Shown one piece after another: positions 9,133 to 17,916 of a stretch of DNA of 64,000 bases. The stretch comes from Oleidesulfovibrio alaskensis DSM 16109. GTDB lineage: Bacteria; Desulfobacterota; Desulfovibrionia; Desulfovibrionales; Desulfovibrionaceae. Under the pieces are notes generated by a model. That model searched no databases and was not told the DNA's origin. It saw only the letters and a program-made list of their open reading frames with translations. The stretch spans positions 66,103-130,102 of the forward strand of contig NZ_AXWQ01000015.1 in the NCBI RefSeq assembly GCF_000482745.1, in the 5' to 3' direction. Each line of letters opens with the position of its first letter. Positions within the stretch are counted from its first letter, which is position 1. The translations under genes and the position numbers were made by a program.

Positions 9133-9984
9133 ATGACGCGGACACCGCGTGCATCCGTGCCTTTTTACAAGATGCAGGGATGTGGAAACGATTTCGTATT
9201 CATTGACAACAGAGAGCTGAAGCTGCCTGTTGCCCTTATGGAAGACTGGGCGCGCAAAATCTGCAGGCGTTCTTTTTCCGTCGGTGCGGACGGCCTTGTT
9301 TTTCTGGAAGAAGCTCCGGACATTCCCGGTGTTGACTACCGGTGGCATTTTTATAATGCCGATGGATCCCGTGCTGAAATGTGCGGCAACGCTTCACGTT
9401 GTGCCGCGCTTCTTGCTTTCCGTACCGGCTTTGCCGGTGCCGAACATGTGCTGGGAACCGATGCGGGACCGGTACGTGCCAGAGTGGATGTTGCCGCAGG
9501 CATGGTTAAAGTGGAACTGACTCCGCCAAAAGAGCTTAGTCTTAACAATGTGCTGCGTTTTGGCGATGAGACACACGAAATTCATTTCGTCAATACAGGG
9601 GTGCCGCATGCCGTCTGGCTGGACGCAGATGTAGCGGCACTGGACGTACGGGCGCTGGGAGCCTCTTTGCGCTATCATGAGCGTTTTGCACCTGCCGGCA
9701 CCAATGCTAACTTTGTCACCGTGATTGATCAGCACAACATTTTGCTGCGCACCTATGAGCGCGGCGTGGAAGACGAAACCTATGCATGCGGTACCGGCGC
9801 GGCCGCAGGGGCTGTTATCACCCATGCGTTGGGGCTTACCGGCCCGCAGGTGACAGTGCGCAGTTCCGGCGGCGAACTGCTGGGCATATCGCTGGAAGAC
9901 GGCTCGGTGTTTCTTGAAGGAAAGGCCCTGCTCGTCTACACAGGCGAAATGCAGCCCGAGTCACTGGGTATTTCACTAGATTAG
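9133..9984 (+). CDS. dapF: Diaminopimelate epimerase
   Basis: Converts LL- to meso-diaminopimelate for lysine and peptidoglycan synthesis; PLP-independent. 283 residues. Both catalytic cysteines are visible: MCGNASRC and YACGTGAAAG. The conserved substrate loops (QGCGNDFVFID, PAGTNANFV) are present. ATG 9133 has TCAGGAG upstream. dapA follows, so this is a lysine/DAP pair. Confidence 0.97.
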   Translation: MTRTPRASVPFYKMQGCGNDFVFIDNRELKLPVALMEDWARKICRRSFSVGADGLVFLEEAPDIPGVDYRWHFYNADGSRAEMCGNASRCAALLAFRTGFAGAEHVLGTDAGPVRARVDVAAGMVKVELTPPKELSLNNVLRFGDETHEIHFVNTGVPHAVWLDADVAALDVRALGASLRYHERFAPAGTNANFVTVIDQHNILLRTYERGVEDETYACGTGAAAGAVITHALGLTGPQVTVRSSGGELLGISLEDGSVFLEGKALLVYTGEMQPESLGISLD

Positions 9985-10037
9985 TTTCAACGGCCGGTTT
10001 TTCCGGCCATTTGCTTTTGCAAACACAGGAGAAGCGT

Positions 10038-10916
10038 ATGCAGTTTTCCGGAGCACTGACCGCCATCGTCACCCCCCTCAAAAACGGCCATATTGACGAG
10101 GAGGCTTACCGCAACCTCATTGAATGGCAGATAGAACAGGGCATCAACGGTCTTGTCCCCTGCGGCACAACCGGTGAGTCGGCGACGTTGTCTCATGAAG
10201 AACACCGTGATGTCATCCGTATCTGCATTGATCAGGTCAAGGGCCGTGTTCCCGTGCTGGCCGGTGCCGGCTCCAACAGCACCAAAGAAGCCTGCGGGCT
10301 GGCCCAGTTTGCCAAAGACGCAGGGGCCGACGGTGCCCTGCTTATCACGCCGTATTACAACAAACCCACTCAGGAAGGGCTTTACCAGCACTTCAAGGCT
10401 ATCGCCGCCGAAGTTTCCATGCCGTATATCATGTATAATGTTCCCGGCAGGACAGGCGTGAACATGACGTCGGAAACAGTGGCACGCGTTAAACGCGATG
10501 TGCCGGAAGTTGTCGGCATCAAAGAGGCTTCAGCCAACCTGAAGCAGGTTTCCGAGATTATCGAGTTCTGCGGCCCTGATTTTCAGGTGTTGTCCGGCGA
10601 CGACTTTACAGTGCTGCCTCTGCTTTCCGTGGGGGGATGCGGTGTTATCTCCGTTGTATCGAATATTGTGCCTGCTAAAATGTCAGGCCTCTGCAAAGCG
10701 TTTGCCGGGGGCGACCTTGCCAGAGCTAAAACACTGCATCATGAGCTTTCACCGCTTTCCCGGGCCATGTTCTGTGAAACAAACCCCATTCCGGTAAAAA
10801 CGGCACTGTCCATGATGGGCAGGCTTTCCCTTGAACTGCGCCTGCCGCTGGTGCCCATGCAGCCGCAGAACGAAAAGTACCTGCGCGGCATTCTGTCACT
10901 GGCAGGGCTGGTCTGA
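10038..10916 (+). CDS. dapA: 4-hydroxy-tetrahydrodipicolinate synthase
   Basis: Condenses pyruvate with aspartate semialdehyde, the first committed step of lysine/DAP synthesis. About 292 residues, the normal length. The catalytic tyrosine (YNVPGRTGVN) and Schiff-base lysine (GIKEAS) are present, with the pyruvate-binding GTTGES loop. ATG 10038 has AGGAG upstream; a TTG further 5' in the frame is less likely. A GC-rich hairpin without a T-run lies at 10923-10950. Confidence 0.97.
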   Translation: MQFSGALTAIVTPLKNGHIDEEAYRNLIEWQIEQGINGLVPCGTTGESATLSHEEHRDVIRICIDQVKGRVPVLAGAGSNSTKEACGLAQFAKDAGADGALLITPYYNKPTQEGLYQHFKAIAAEVSMPYIMYNVPGRTGVNMTSETVARVKRDVPEVVGIKEASANLKQVSEIIEFCGPDFQVLSGDDFTVLPLLSVGGCGVISVVSNIVPAKMSGLCKAFAGGDLARAKTLHHELSPLSRAMFCETNPIPVKTALSMMGRLSLELRLPLVPMQPQNEKYLRGILSLAGLV

Positions 10917-11108
10917 TAATGTCCGGCGGGCGTGCACCGGCACGTCCGCCGTCCCGCGCGGAAGGTTCCTTTTCCGCTTGAAGCTGCGGCATGGCTGCGC
11001 TAAGCTTGTCAGCCGTATCCGGACTCCGGAATATCGCTTGCGACACTATCTCATAAACATTCTGTACTGAGTGCAATACTCTTTCTTTTCTGACGGAGGA
11101 AACAGGTA

Positions 11109-12092
11109 ATGGAAGCCCCTCAAAAAAACCTTGCTCTTGACCTCGTACGCGTAACGGAAGCCGCTGCGCTTGCTTCTGCGCGCTGGCTCGGCAAAGGAAA
11201 TCAGGATGCAGGTGATCAGGCTGCTGTGGACGCCATGCGGCTCTGCTTCAACTCGCTGAATATTTCCGGCGTGGTTGTCATCGGCGAAGGTGAAAAGGAT
11301 AATGCTCCGATGCTGTTCAACGGAGAAAAAGTCGGTGCCGGCAACGGTCCTGCTCTGGACGTGGCGGTTGATCCGGTTGAGGGGACCAAGCTGCTGGCAT
11401 ATGGCCGTCCTAATGCAATTTCCGTCATCGGGGTGGCTCCTGCAGGCACCATGTATAATCCGGGTCCCAGCTTTTACATGCAGAAGCTGGTGGTGCCCGG
11501 TGCCGCGAAAAATGTTGTCGATCTTGATGCGCCTGTGGCTGAAAACCTGCACAAGATTGCCAAGGCCCTTGATAAGGACGTTGATGACCTTGTGGTCTTT
11601 GTGCTGGACAAACCCCGCCATGCCAGCCTGATTGAGCAGGTGCGCGCAGCCGGGGCACGTATACAGCTGCATACCGACGGCGACGTGTCGGGTGCCCTTA
11701 TGGCTGTGGACCCCCGTTCTGAAGTTGACGTCATGATGGGTACCGGCGGCACTCCCGAAGGAGTTCTTGCAGCCTGTGCCATCAAAGGTATCGGCGGTGA
11801 AATGTTTGCCCGCCTTGATCCTCAGTCATATGTGGAAAAAGAGGCTATCCTTGAAGCCGGCATTGACCTGCGTGAAATCCACACTGTGGATACTCTTGTG
11901 CGCAGTGACGAAGTCTTTTTCTCCGCCACCGGTATATCCGGCGGTACCTTCCTTAAAGGGGTGCAGTACACAGGTACCGGTGCCGTGACCCATTCCATGG
12001 TCATACGCGGACGTACAGGTACCCTGCGCTACATCGAGTCCATCAATAACTGGGACAAGCTGATGAAAATCAGCTCGGTGAAATACGATTAA
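11109..12092 (+). CDS. glpX: Class II fructose-1,6-bisphosphatase (GlpX type)
   Basis: Gluconeogenic hydrolysis of fructose-1,6-bisphosphate, Mg/Mn dependent. 327 residues. The metal-site segments (VIGEGEKDNAPML and DVAVDPVEGTKL) and the C-terminal GGTPEGVLAACAIK motif are typical of GlpX. GGAGG lies 9 bases upstream. A strong terminator follows. Confidence 0.96.
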   Translation: MEAPQKNLALDLVRVTEAAALASARWLGKGNQDAGDQAAVDAMRLCFNSLNISGVVVIGEGEKDNAPMLFNGEKVGAGNGPALDVAVDPVEGTKLLAYGRPNAISVIGVAPAGTMYNPGPSFYMQKLVVPGAAKNVVDLDAPVAENLHKIAKALDKDVDDLVVFVLDKPRHASLIEQVRAAGARIQLHTDGDVSGALMAVDPRSEVDVMMGTGGTPEGVLAACAIKGIGGEMFARLDPQSYVEKEAILEAGIDLREIHTVDTLVRSDEVFFSATGISGGTFLKGVQYTGTGAVTHSMVIRGRTGTLRYIESINNWDKLMKISSVKYD

Positions 12093-12101
12093 GCAGTCTG
12101 T

Positions 12102-12128
12102 GGCCGGCCTTCGGGCCGGCCTTTTTTT
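12102..12128 (+). terminator. Terminator of glpX
   Basis: GGCCGGCC at 12102-12109 pairs with GGCCGGCC at 12114-12121 across a TTCG loop, followed by seven T residues. Confidence 0.93.
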
Positions 12129-12153
12129 CATTAATTCCCTTCAAGGAGCCGCC

Positions 12154-12570
12154 ATGCCGCGCGTCGCCGCCATATTTTCCGCCCTGCTGCTCATATTCAT
12201 GTGCAGTCAGGCATCGGCTGCTGAGCAGAATTTCCATGATCAACCGGAATTCACACAGCAGGAACTGCAGCAGTTTTTAAAGGATTTTCCGGCATTCAGA
12301 GAATGGGCCGTTAACAGCAAGGACACCTCCTCTCCGGTGGTGACTGACGCCGGTGAGCCTTCTTTTGTATGGAGCCCGCAGGCAGAAGCTTATCTGCGCG
12401 AGAACACGGAGTGGGCTCCTGAACGCTTCTTTTATGTCATGACCCATGTCTTTGCAGGGCGTACGGTTCTCAGGCACGGCAGTCAGGTAACCGGCGACAA
12501 CCGTCCGCCGGATATGCCTGTTGTGTCCGATGCAGAGCTGGATCTCATCAGAACACTTATGCCGAACTGA
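12154..12570 (+). CDS. Small exported protein of unknown function
   Basis: 138 residues starting at ATG 12154 with AAGGAG upstream. A clear signal peptide (MPRVAAIFSALLLIFM, cleavage near ASA-AEQ) predicts periplasmic export. The rest is acidic with no recognised domain; it contains a phenylalanine-rich segment (FLKDFPAFREW). A GTG further upstream would fall inside the glpX terminator and is rejected. I do not recognise the family. Confidence 0.75.
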   Translation: MPRVAAIFSALLLIFMCSQASAAEQNFHDQPEFTQQELQQFLKDFPAFREWAVNSKDTSSPVVTDAGEPSFVWSPQAEAYLRENTEWAPERFFYVMTHVFAGRTVLRHGSQVTGDNRPPDMPVVSDAELDLIRTLMPN

Positions 12571-12597
12571 AAAAGGGCACCGCGAGGTGCCCTTTTT
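12571..12597. terminator. Bidirectional terminator between convergent genes
   Basis: Near-perfect AAAAGGGCACC / GGTGCCCTTTTT hairpin with a GCGA loop. A-run and T-run on both sides serve the forward gene ending at 12570 and the reverse gene ending at 12617. Confidence 0.9.
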
Positions 12598-12616
12598 CAG
12601 TTCATGTGTCCGGAAA

Positions 12617-12964
12617 TCAAAACGTTATCACCTGAAATCCTTCGTCAATCCAGTCAGACATGGCCGGATGCCCTCCCATTTCGCCCACCAGAGTGATGCC
12701 TGCCGCGGTAACGGCATCGGCTACTCCCAGTTTGGCAGAACAGGCCTTGCAGGCTCCATACAGGATTCCGCTTTCCGCAACGCGGGCAAACAGCTGATGC
12801 ATGGGGTGCTCCGGATTGGCCAGCCGCGGAAGCAGCGCCACCGCCGCCCCCTCTACAACCAGCCGCACGTCATACCCTTTGCGTTTCATGTCTCCGGCAT
12901 TCAGCAAAACGTGAATGAAACACATTTCTTCTCCGTTAAACGGAAACAGAACGACTTTTTTCAT
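12617..12964 (-). CDS. DsrE/DsrF-like small protein
   Basis: 115 residues with the DsrE-like fold pattern (beta-rich start MKKVVLFPFNGEEM, then FIHVLLNAGDMKRKGYDVRL). A two-cysteine segment GACKACSAKLG sits where sulfur-relay DsrE members carry their active cysteine. The family includes sulfur carriers; the substrate here is unknown. It lies 9 bases after korB and is probably co-transcribed with korA and korB. Confidence 0.8.
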   Translation of the reverse strand: MKKVVLFPFNGEEMCFIHVLLNAGDMKRKGYDVRLVVEGAAVALLPRLANPEHPMHQLFARVAESGILYGACKACSAKLGVADAVTAAGITLVGEMGGHPAMSDWIDEGFQVITF

Positions 12965-12973
12965 GACCGCTCC

Positions 12974-13825
12974 TTACAGGTATCCGTCCATGATGGTGTC
13001 CAGTGTTCCGTGGTCGACCGGCTGCTTGCACAGGGGGCCTTTCTGCAGAAAGTCGTACCGGCTATCAAGGGTGGGACGCGGATTTTTGTACAGCACGCCA
13101 ATGGGGATGCGTTCGCCGAACTCCTGCGCCTTTTCCATTGCCCCATGCCAGTCGGTGGGGTCGTAGTCTGCCGGCAGTTCATAACAGCGTTGTTTATACC
13201 ATCCGAATGTATTTACTTTATTAAAGGAAATGCAGGGCGAAAAAATATCGACCAGCGCAAACCCTTTATGTCTGATGGCCTGCTTCATGACGGAGACAAG
13301 GTGAGGTACGTTGCCTGAAAAAGCACGCGCCACAAAGCTGCATTTCATACCGATGGCCACGGCCACCGGATTGAAGGGGGAGTTGTAAACCCCTCCGGGC
13401 TGTGATTTCGTGACGTGTCCTTCCATGGTGGTGGGGCTGGCCTGCCCTTTGGTCAGACCGTAAATCTGGTTGTCATGTGCCAGAAGAGTCAGGTCCACAT
13501 TTCTTCTGATCGCAGCAAGAAAATGGTTCCCGCCCTCACCGTAGTTGCAGCCGTCGCCGCTTTCGGCAATGACAGTCAGGGCCGGGTTGGCCAGCTTTAC
13601 GGCCTGTGCCGAGGGCAGCCCTCTCCCGTGCAGTCCGTTGAACCCGTTCAGGCTGATATAATGCGGAGCTTTGGCAGCCTGACCGATACCCGAAACATGA
13701 GCAACATCTCGCGGAGCAAGATTAAGTTCCGAAAGAGTCTGCTTAAGCGCTTTCAATACGTCATGGTTTCCGCATCCGGGGCACCACGAGGTGGTATATT
13801 CGCCGTATTCCTTTATATCAATCAT
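12974..13825 (-). CDS. korB: 2-oxoacid:ferredoxin oxidoreductase, beta (TPP) subunit
   Basis: 283 residues. The thiamine-diphosphate motif (GDGCNYGEGGNHF ... DNQIYGLTKGQ) and the cysteines of WCPGCGNHDVLKAL are typical of KorB/PorB. With the product of the upstream gene it would oxidatively decarboxylate a 2-oxoacid, probably 2-oxoglutarate, to the acyl-CoA and reduce ferredoxin. No separate ferredoxin-like delta subunit is seen here. The start lies 3 bases after the korA stop. Confidence 0.93.
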   Translation of the reverse strand: MIDIKEYGEYTTSWCPGCGNHDVLKALKQTLSELNLAPRDVAHVSGIGQAAKAPHYISLNGFNGLHGRGLPSAQAVKLANPALTVIAESGDGCNYGEGGNHFLAAIRRNVDLTLLAHDNQIYGLTKGQASPTTMEGHVTKSQPGGVYNSPFNPVAVAIGMKCSFVARAFSGNVPHLVSVMKQAIRHKGFALVDIFSPCISFNKVNTFGWYKQRCYELPADYDPTDWHGAMEKAQEFGERIPIGVLYKNPRPTLDSRYDFLQKGPLCKQPVDHGTLDTIMDGYL

Positions 13826-13828
13826 GAA

Positions 13829-15523
13829 TCAGCCCTCCTCTTCTCCGAGGTTCTGCAGGATATACCGGGGGGTGAACGGTCTGCCGTCATAGCGCAGCAC
13901 AGTGCGGTGCACTTTAAAACCGGTTTCCTGCCGGATCAGTTTCATGAACTGTGCCGTGGCGTTCCCTTCTATTCCGATAACTTCTTCAGCATTTTCAAGA
14001 AGCGGCATAAAGCTCTCCGGGGCAAGGGGCCATACCTGTGTAAAGCTGAGCACGCCGACCCTGGCTCCCTTACGGCGCATCCGCGCAGCAGCTTCGCGGG
14101 CGGGGCCTTCGGTACTGCCCCAGCATACGAGTATGCGGGAGGCTCCCTCATCGCCGAAATAACGCGGAGCGAGCGTTTCAGCCCGCATTCCCTGCTCCTT
14201 GCGCATTCTTTTGTCATTCATGGCCACGCGGACATCCATGGACTCTGTTATGTGACCGTCCTCGGTATGCTCGTGACAGTCGGCAAGCACAAGCGCTTCG
14301 CTGAACCCGGGCAGTTTGCGGGGCGAAACTCCGTCTTCGGTGAACGCATACCGTTTGTAGCTGCGGTCTCCTTCGTTGCCGGTATCGGGTTCGGCCACAG
14401 GAGCAAGCGCCGCAAGGTCAAACTTGTGCACGGCTCTGTAAGAATCCGCAAGATATTGATCCGTAAGAACAAATACAGGAGTTTGGAAACGTTCTGTCAC
14501 ATCGAAAGAACGGTAGGTCAGTTCAAAGCAGTCTTCCACCGTTGCAGGAGCGTAAATCGCGCGAGGAAATTCGCCATGCCCTGCATAGAGTGCCAGATTG
14601 AGGTCGGCCTGTTCTGTTCTGGTGGGAAGCCCAGTGGCAGGACCGGGGCGCTGTGCCAGCACGATGACGATGGGCGATTCCATCACGCCGGCCAGACTGA
14701 CGGCTTCGGTCATAAGAGCAAAACCGCCGCCCGATGTGGGCACAAGGGTTTTCGCTCCGGCGTAGACTGACCCCAGCCCCATGTTCAGTGCAGCTACTTC
14801 GTCCTCGGCCTGCTCTACGATCAGCTGCATGCGTTCAGCATATGTAATGAGGTTCTGCGCTACAGAGGTGGCCGGTGTCATGGGATAAAAGAAGCAGCAT
14901 TTGACACCAGCGGCCAATGCCCCGAGCGCAATGGCTTCGTTGCCGTGAATTACCATCCTTCCGGAATCGCCTTCGGCAGGCGGCAGAGGTGTGCAGCTTG
15001 ATTTATGCGCTTCTGTCCAGCGGCATGCTTCGTCCAGTACAGTGAGGTTTTGCGTCACCACCTCATCACCTTTACGCCGGAACGTGTTGCGGATCAGCTT
15101 CTGCAGCACTTCCTGCCCGATGCCCAGCAGCTCTGCCACCACTGCCAGTCCGGCAATGTTCTGATAAATGGGTCGGGGAGCAAGCTCTTTGAAGGGGACC
15201 CTGACAGCCTTGAGTCCTTCAGGGTCAAGCGTTTCATCCAGAATGACAATGCCGGACTCTGTCATGTTGGCTTTGTGGCGGGAAACGGTTTCCTGATCAA
15301 GCGCCACAAGAATGTCAATGCCGTCCACAGGTGAAACAATCTCACCGTTGCCGGTTCTGATTCGATATGTATTGTGTCCCCCGCGCACGCGGGACATGTA
15401 ATGCTGGGCTACAAGCACTTCATAGCCGCTGCGGGCCAGAGCCTTGGTCAGCATCTGTCCTATGGTGACAAGGCCCTGACCGGCCTCGCCGCCTATGACG
15501 ATATGCTTGTCTTTCGTTTCCAC
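13829..15523 (-). CDS. korA: 2-oxoacid:ferredoxin oxidoreductase, fused gamma-alpha subunit
   Basis: 564 residues. A gamma domain (IGGEAGQGLVTIGQML, SRVRGGHNTYRIR) occupies about residues 1-185. An alpha pyrimidine-binding domain (GNEAIALGALAAGVKCCFFYPMTP written here in part: GALAAG, FYPMTPATS) follows, then a C-terminal domain (ILVCWGSTEGPAREA). This gamma-alpha fusion is the common KorA form in anaerobes. 2-oxoglutarate is the likeliest substrate by similarity; a branched-chain or pyruvate substrate is not excluded. Confidence 0.93.
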   Translation of the reverse strand: METKDKHIVIGGEAGQGLVTIGQMLTKALARSGYEVLVAQHYMSRVRGGHNTYRIRTGNGEIVSPVDGIDILVALDQETVSRHKANMTESGIVILDETLDPEGLKAVRVPFKELAPRPIYQNIAGLAVVAELLGIGQEVLQKLIRNTFRRKGDEVVTQNLTVLDEACRWTEAHKSSCTPLPPAEGDSGRMVIHGNEAIALGALAAGVKCCFFYPMTPATSVAQNLITYAERMQLIVEQAEDEVAALNMGLGSVYAGAKTLVPTSGGGFALMTEAVSLAGVMESPIVIVLAQRPGPATGLPTRTEQADLNLALYAGHGEFPRAIYAPATVEDCFELTYRSFDVTERFQTPVFVLTDQYLADSYRAVHKFDLAALAPVAEPDTGNEGDRSYKRYAFTEDGVSPRKLPGFSEALVLADCHEHTEDGHITESMDVRVAMNDKRMRKEQGMRAETLAPRYFGDEGASRILVCWGSTEGPAREAAARMRRKGARVGVLSFTQVWPLAPESFMPLLENAEEVIGIEGNATAQFMKLIRQETGFKVHRTVLRYDGRPFTPRYILQNLGEEEG

Positions 15524-15580
15524 GTGAAGCTCCTTGTGTTGGTGGACAGGGGCGTTTTTCCAGACGCCCGGGCAACGCCG

Positions 15581-16090
15581 CTAAGCCTGCGCAGGCGGGG
15601 TGAAGACTCGGGCCGAAAGCTCTTTATCAAGCATCAGCAGGCCCTGACCTTCACCGCCTATAAGCCGCAGCTTATGTACCAGATCTGCCACTGTGGCTTC
15701 TTCTTCCACTTGCTCCGAAATAAACCACTGCAGGAAAATCGAACCGGCATGGTCGCGTTCGTCCAGAGCAAGATCGGCAAGCGTATGGATAAGGCCGGTG
15801 ACATGCTTTTCATGCTCCAGCACCTTTTCAAATACGTCGAGAGGCCCGCCCCACTCGCTGGGCGGTGCGTCAATGGGCTGCATGATGGCTCTTCCGCCCC
15901 GTTCCATGATGTAATCATAAAACTTCATGGCATGGAATAACTCTTCCTGAGCCTGCATCCGCATCCAGTTTGCAAAACCCGCCAGTCCGAGGTTGTTGCA
16001 GTATGACGACATGGACAGGTACAGATAGCTTGAATACAGCTCCCACTTGACCTGATCATTAAAGGCTTTTTCCATTGTCTGACTAAGCAT
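15581..16090 (-). CDS. Ferritin (non-heme iron storage)
   Basis: 169 residues starting at the ATG at 16090, with GGGAG six bases upstream. An upstream in-frame ATG at 16141 has no ribosome site. Ferroxidase-centre residues are visible: glutamate in QVKWELYSSYLYLS and the ExxH of AQEELFHAMKFYDY, plus glutamates in FEKVLEHEK and ISEQVEEEA. It matches the FtnA type without heme methionine. It is likely to protect an anaerobe from iron and oxygen stress. It is divergent from the zinc-ribbon gene at 16275. Confidence 0.94.
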   Translation of the reverse strand: MLSQTMEKAFNDQVKWELYSSYLYLSMSSYCNNLGLAGFANWMRMQAQEELFHAMKFYDYIMERGGRAIMQPIDAPPSEWGGPLDVFEKVLEHEKHVTGLIHTLADLALDERDHAGSIFLQWFISEQVEEEATVADLVHKLRLIGGEGQGLLMLDKELSARVFTPPAQA

Positions 16091-16181
16091 GTTTTCTCCC
16101 GATGTTATACCGGCTTTGATGTTCATAAAAGTAATCGGCATGTTGCACTATCTTCCATCATACATGACAGAAGGAAATCTG

Positions 16182-16196
16182 CAAGGACTATCCTTG
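16182..16196. repeat. Perfect 15-bp palindrome in the ferritin/zinc-ribbon divergent promoter region
   Basis: CAAGGA CTA TCCTTG, a 6-bp perfect inverted repeat with a 3-base centre. It lies between the ferritin start (16090) and the small gene at 16275. Its place and symmetry fit an operator; it does not resemble the Fur or PerR consensus. Confidence 0.45.
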
Positions 16197-16274
16197 ATTT
16201 CATAGTTGCCAGCGATGGTTCCTTACGCTATGAGAGCGTTGCTATACAGCTAACTCAATCAAGGGGGCCGGGTC

Positions 16275-16487
16275 ATGTGGGGAACATCCTACAGCCGTGC
16301 GCGGCAGGCACAGACAACCATTGTCTGCCGTGAATGCGGCGGCACGTTGCGTGCTGAGCGCACCTGCCATGATGTCTATCTGCGGTGTACTGCCTGCAAC
16401 AAGGTCACACAGGTGCAGGAACACATTGACGAAATGGATGAAGCGCTTGAAAGCTTTATGGAAAATGTCTTCTGTGACAGAGTGTGA
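16275..16487 (+). CDS. Small zinc-ribbon protein
   Basis: 70 residues with CRECGG and CTACNK, two CxxC pairs spaced as a zinc ribbon, and an acidic helical tail (EHIDEMDEALESFMENVF). An AAGGGGG ribosome site precedes ATG 16275. Function unknown; it may bind nucleic acid or act as a metal-sensing partner of the divergent ferritin, but that is only context. Confidence 0.75.
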   Translation: MWGTSYSRARQAQTTIVCRECGGTLRAERTCHDVYLRCTACNKVTQVQEHIDEMDEALESFMENVFCDRV

Positions 16488-16492
16488 CAGGA

Positions 16493-16532
16493 AAAACAGC
16501 CGGGCCGTGAAACATCACGGCCCGGCTGTTTT
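16493..16532. terminator. Bidirectional terminator between convergent genes
   Basis: Long perfect stem ACAGCCGGGCCGTG with its complement, flanked by A and T runs. It serves the zinc-ribbon gene and the reverse-strand gene ending at 16558. Confidence 0.92.
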
Positions 16533-16557
16533 ATGTGGTGCGGACTGCATGATTGCG

Positions 16558-17244
16558 TTAAAAGTAGCCGAGACTGCGTAACGTCTGCATATTCTGCTCT
16601 TTAACAGCGTTTCTGCCCTGCCGCTCATGCCCGGATGTATTCGTGGGCGGGCTTGTGCAGGGTTTGCAGCCAAGTGAGCGGTAGCCCTCATCATACAAGG
16701 GGCAGTAAGGCAGCTGACGCTCGAAAGTATATGCCCACACATCCATCTCGTTGAAATCAAAAATGGGATGCAGGCGCTGATGAGGTGGTGAAATAACCTT
16801 TTCCGCATGCCCCGATGAAGCTCTTGCGGGGTGTTCGTCTCGGCGTATGCCTGTCAGCAGAATGCTTACGTTCAGGCTTTTAACGGCATGCTGCAAGGGG
16901 AGGACTTTCAGGCGGCGGCAGCAGTCCACCACGTTTGCGGCCACAGGATAGCCGGTGTTGTCAGCTGGCGGGGTGACTATGTGCATATCCAGCTGCCAGC
17001 TGGCTGCCAGTTTGTCCCGAAAGGTTGTCACCTCGGGAAATTTGCAGCCTGTGTCAAGGCTGAGCACCCGCGGCGGAGCACTTATGCCCGCATCGCGCAG
17101 CACATTGCGCCACAGGTCAAGAACCACGGTTGAATCTTTTCCGCCTGTCCATGCCACCACGACAGATGACGGCGGAGTGCCGTTGCTGATGATTGTTTCG
17201 AGCAGTGATCGCGCGTAGGCTGTTTTTTGTGAAAGCTGTATCAT
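16558..17244 (-). CDS. PAPS-reductase/FAD-synthetase-family protein
   Basis: 228 residues from ATG at 17244. The PP-loop VVVAWTGGKDSTVVLDLW and the downstream GIRRDEHPAR motif place it in the adenylyl-transfer/PAPS reductase superfamily. The end SLGCKPCTSP resembles CysD/CysH-like proteins. Classical CysH ends with an ECG(I/L)H catalytic cysteine, not seen here, so it need not be a reductase. A sulfate reducer uses APS reductase for dissimilation, so this may be an assimilatory or nucleotide-sulfur enzyme. It is divergent from the flavin-binding gene at 17272. Confidence 0.75.
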   Translation of the reverse strand: MIQLSQKTAYARSLLETIISNGTPPSSVVVAWTGGKDSTVVLDLWRNVLRDAGISAPPRVLSLDTGCKFPEVTTFRDKLAASWQLDMHIVTPPADNTGYPVAANVVDCCRRLKVLPLQHAVKSLNVSILLTGIRRDEHPARASSGHAEKVISPPHQRLHPIFDFNEMDVWAYTFERQLPYCPLYDEGYRSLGCKPCTSPPTNTSGHERQGRNAVKEQNMQTLRSLGYF

Positions 17245-17271
17245 CCGTCTGTCCGAAAAAGTTGAGGCATT

Positions 17272-17727
17272 ATGCTGAATACAATGCTGTCGATGCTGGG
17301 AAGTCACGGGCTGTGCGTACTGGCCACAGCCGCTGCCACGGCAGGGGCTGTGGTGCCCCATTGCTCACTGATGTCGTATGTTGTTACCGGTGAGGGTGTA
17401 TCGCTATATGTTGCCACAGGCAAGAACAGTCGCAAGTATGAAAACATGCGGGCCAACCCGGTGGTCAGTATTCTTGTGGATAACAGAGACACAGCCGGAA
17501 ACGGCCCGTATGCACTTACTCTGGCTGCACAGGCTGTTATTGACCTGCCCTGCGCAGAACGGCGCAAAGCTGCCGGCCTGCTTGCCGCAAGCCATGCTCC
17601 CTTGCGTCAATTGCTGGAAACGCCGTCATGTGCTGTCGTCCGGCTTGATGTGTCTGAAATGACGCTGCTGACGGATGTCCGGACTGCCTTTACAGAAAAA
17701 ATCGAACTATCCCAAAAAACCGCTTGA
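17272..17727 (+). CDS. Pyridoxamine-phosphate-oxidase-like FMN-binding protein
   Basis: 151 residues with the split-barrel pattern of the PNPOx-like family: an N-terminal helix (LGSHGLCVLATA), strands ending in SLYVATGKNSRKYENMRANP, and VSILVDNR. Members bind FMN or F420 and reduce small molecules, or bind heme. The substrate is unknown. It is divergent from the PAPS-reductase-like gene, and its end overlaps the promoter of the tRNA pair. Confidence 0.75.
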   Translation: MLNTMLSMLGSHGLCVLATAAATAGAVVPHCSLMSYVVTGEGVSLYVATGKNSRKYENMRANPVVSILVDNRDTAGNGPYALTLAAQAVIDLPCAERRKAAGLLAASHAPLRQLLETPSCAVVRLDVSEMTLLTDVRTAFTEKIELSQKTA

Positions 17728-17752
17728 CGTCTTCGGGCGTCACACATATAAG
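17724..17752 (+). promoter_or_regulatory. Promoter of the tRNA-Arg pair
   Basis: TTGACG at 17724-17729 and TATAAG at 17747-17752 with an exact 17-base spacer. The expected start point near 17759 is about 55 bases before the first tRNA. It overlaps the stop codon of the preceding gene. Confidence 0.65.
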
Positions 17753-17812
17753 GCACTTCCACGTTGCGGGAATTTCTGTTCAGCACAATGAACAGTGCCT
17801 GAAACGTATTGC

Positions 17813-17889
17813 GCGTCCGTAGCTCAGTTGGATAGAGCACATGGCTACGAACCATGCGGTCGGAGGTTCGAATCCTTTCGGGCGCGCCA
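17813..17889 (+). tRNA. tRNA-Arg (anticodon ACG), copy 1
   Basis: 77 bases with encoded CCA. The anticodon loop CTACGAA within stem CATGG/CCATG gives anticodon ACG. The T-loop is TTCGAAT. Acceptor GCGTCCG pairs with CGGGCGC with one T-G wobble at position 4. A34 would be deaminated to inosine by TadA, encoded at 26011. Confidence 0.96.
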
Positions 17890-17916
17890 CTTCAGAACAT
17901 AATTTTTAGCTGTGCT

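Noticed and set aside
12521..14770. Large forward frames opposite the kor genes
   Set aside because: korA and korB on the reverse strand carry complete family motifs; the forward frames are rich in unlikely residue patterns typical of shadows.
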